Assembly (NCBI GenBank): GCA_018817365.1
Contig: JAHISY010000055.1
Coordinates: forward strand, 1-5,716
DNA length: 5,716 nt
Direction: 5' to 3'
Source: Patescibacteria group bacterium
GTDB taxonomy: Bacteria; Patescibacteriota; Gracilibacteria; JAHISY01
In this document: piece after piece, positions 5,705 to 5,716 of the stretch
Numbering within the stretch: the first letter of the stretch is position 1
Layout: each line of letters opens with the position of its first letter
Position numbers and translations under genes: made by a program
The notes under the pieces: model-generated
What the model saw: only the letters and a program-made list of their open reading frames with translations
Told to the model about the DNA's origin: nothing
Databases searched by the model: none

Positions 5705-5716
5705 CTGAACTCCAAA

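Overview
The window carries three genes, all on the minus strand, so transcription runs from right to left. Every gene encodes a protein with a signal peptide. No housekeeping, RNA or transposase gene is present. In order of transcription they are: a small secreted beta-rich protein of 324 aa (5292-4318); a 444-aa protein with a DUF916/COG1470-like Ig-type ectodomain and a C-terminal membrane anchor (4184-2850); and a very large multi-domain surface protein that starts at GTG 2654 and is still open at the left edge (884 codons seen, no stop). The third gene fills almost half the window but is easily missed because its stop codon lies outside.

Organism: the best guess is a member of the Candidate Phyla Radiation (Patescibacteria, for example Parcubacteria-like). 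This is inference. It rests on the style of the secreted Ig-like/beta proteins, the A+T-rich spacers built from degenerate micro-repeats, hairpin repeats between genes, and start codons without a Shine-Dalgarno sequence. No marker gene is present to prove it. The standard code fits: TAA ends both complete genes, and no in-frame TGA needs to be read through.

Layout: 1-2654 is the large surface protein. 2655-2849 is a spacer, most of which (2656-2788) is 19 consecutive phased heptamers running up to the start codon. 2850-4184 is the membrane-anchored protein. 4185-4317 is a spacer with a second heptamer array containing a consensus TATAAT, and with a 29-bp repeat also found in the first spacer. 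4318-5292 is the small secreted protein. 5293-5716 has no gene: it holds a 14-bp perfect palindrome near the start of the small gene, two copies of a stem-loop with an ACA loop, a four-copy 17-bp tandem array ending in a third, covarying stem-loop in the opposite orientation, and one more hairpin near the right edge.

Working together: a small secreted protein, an anchored DUF916-like protein and a giant modular adhesin-like protein in a row resemble, in architecture, the WxL / WxLIP(DUF916) surface clusters of Firmicutes. No WxL motif is visible here, so a shared function (a cell-surface complex or coat, perhaps for contact with a host cell) is a hypothesis only.
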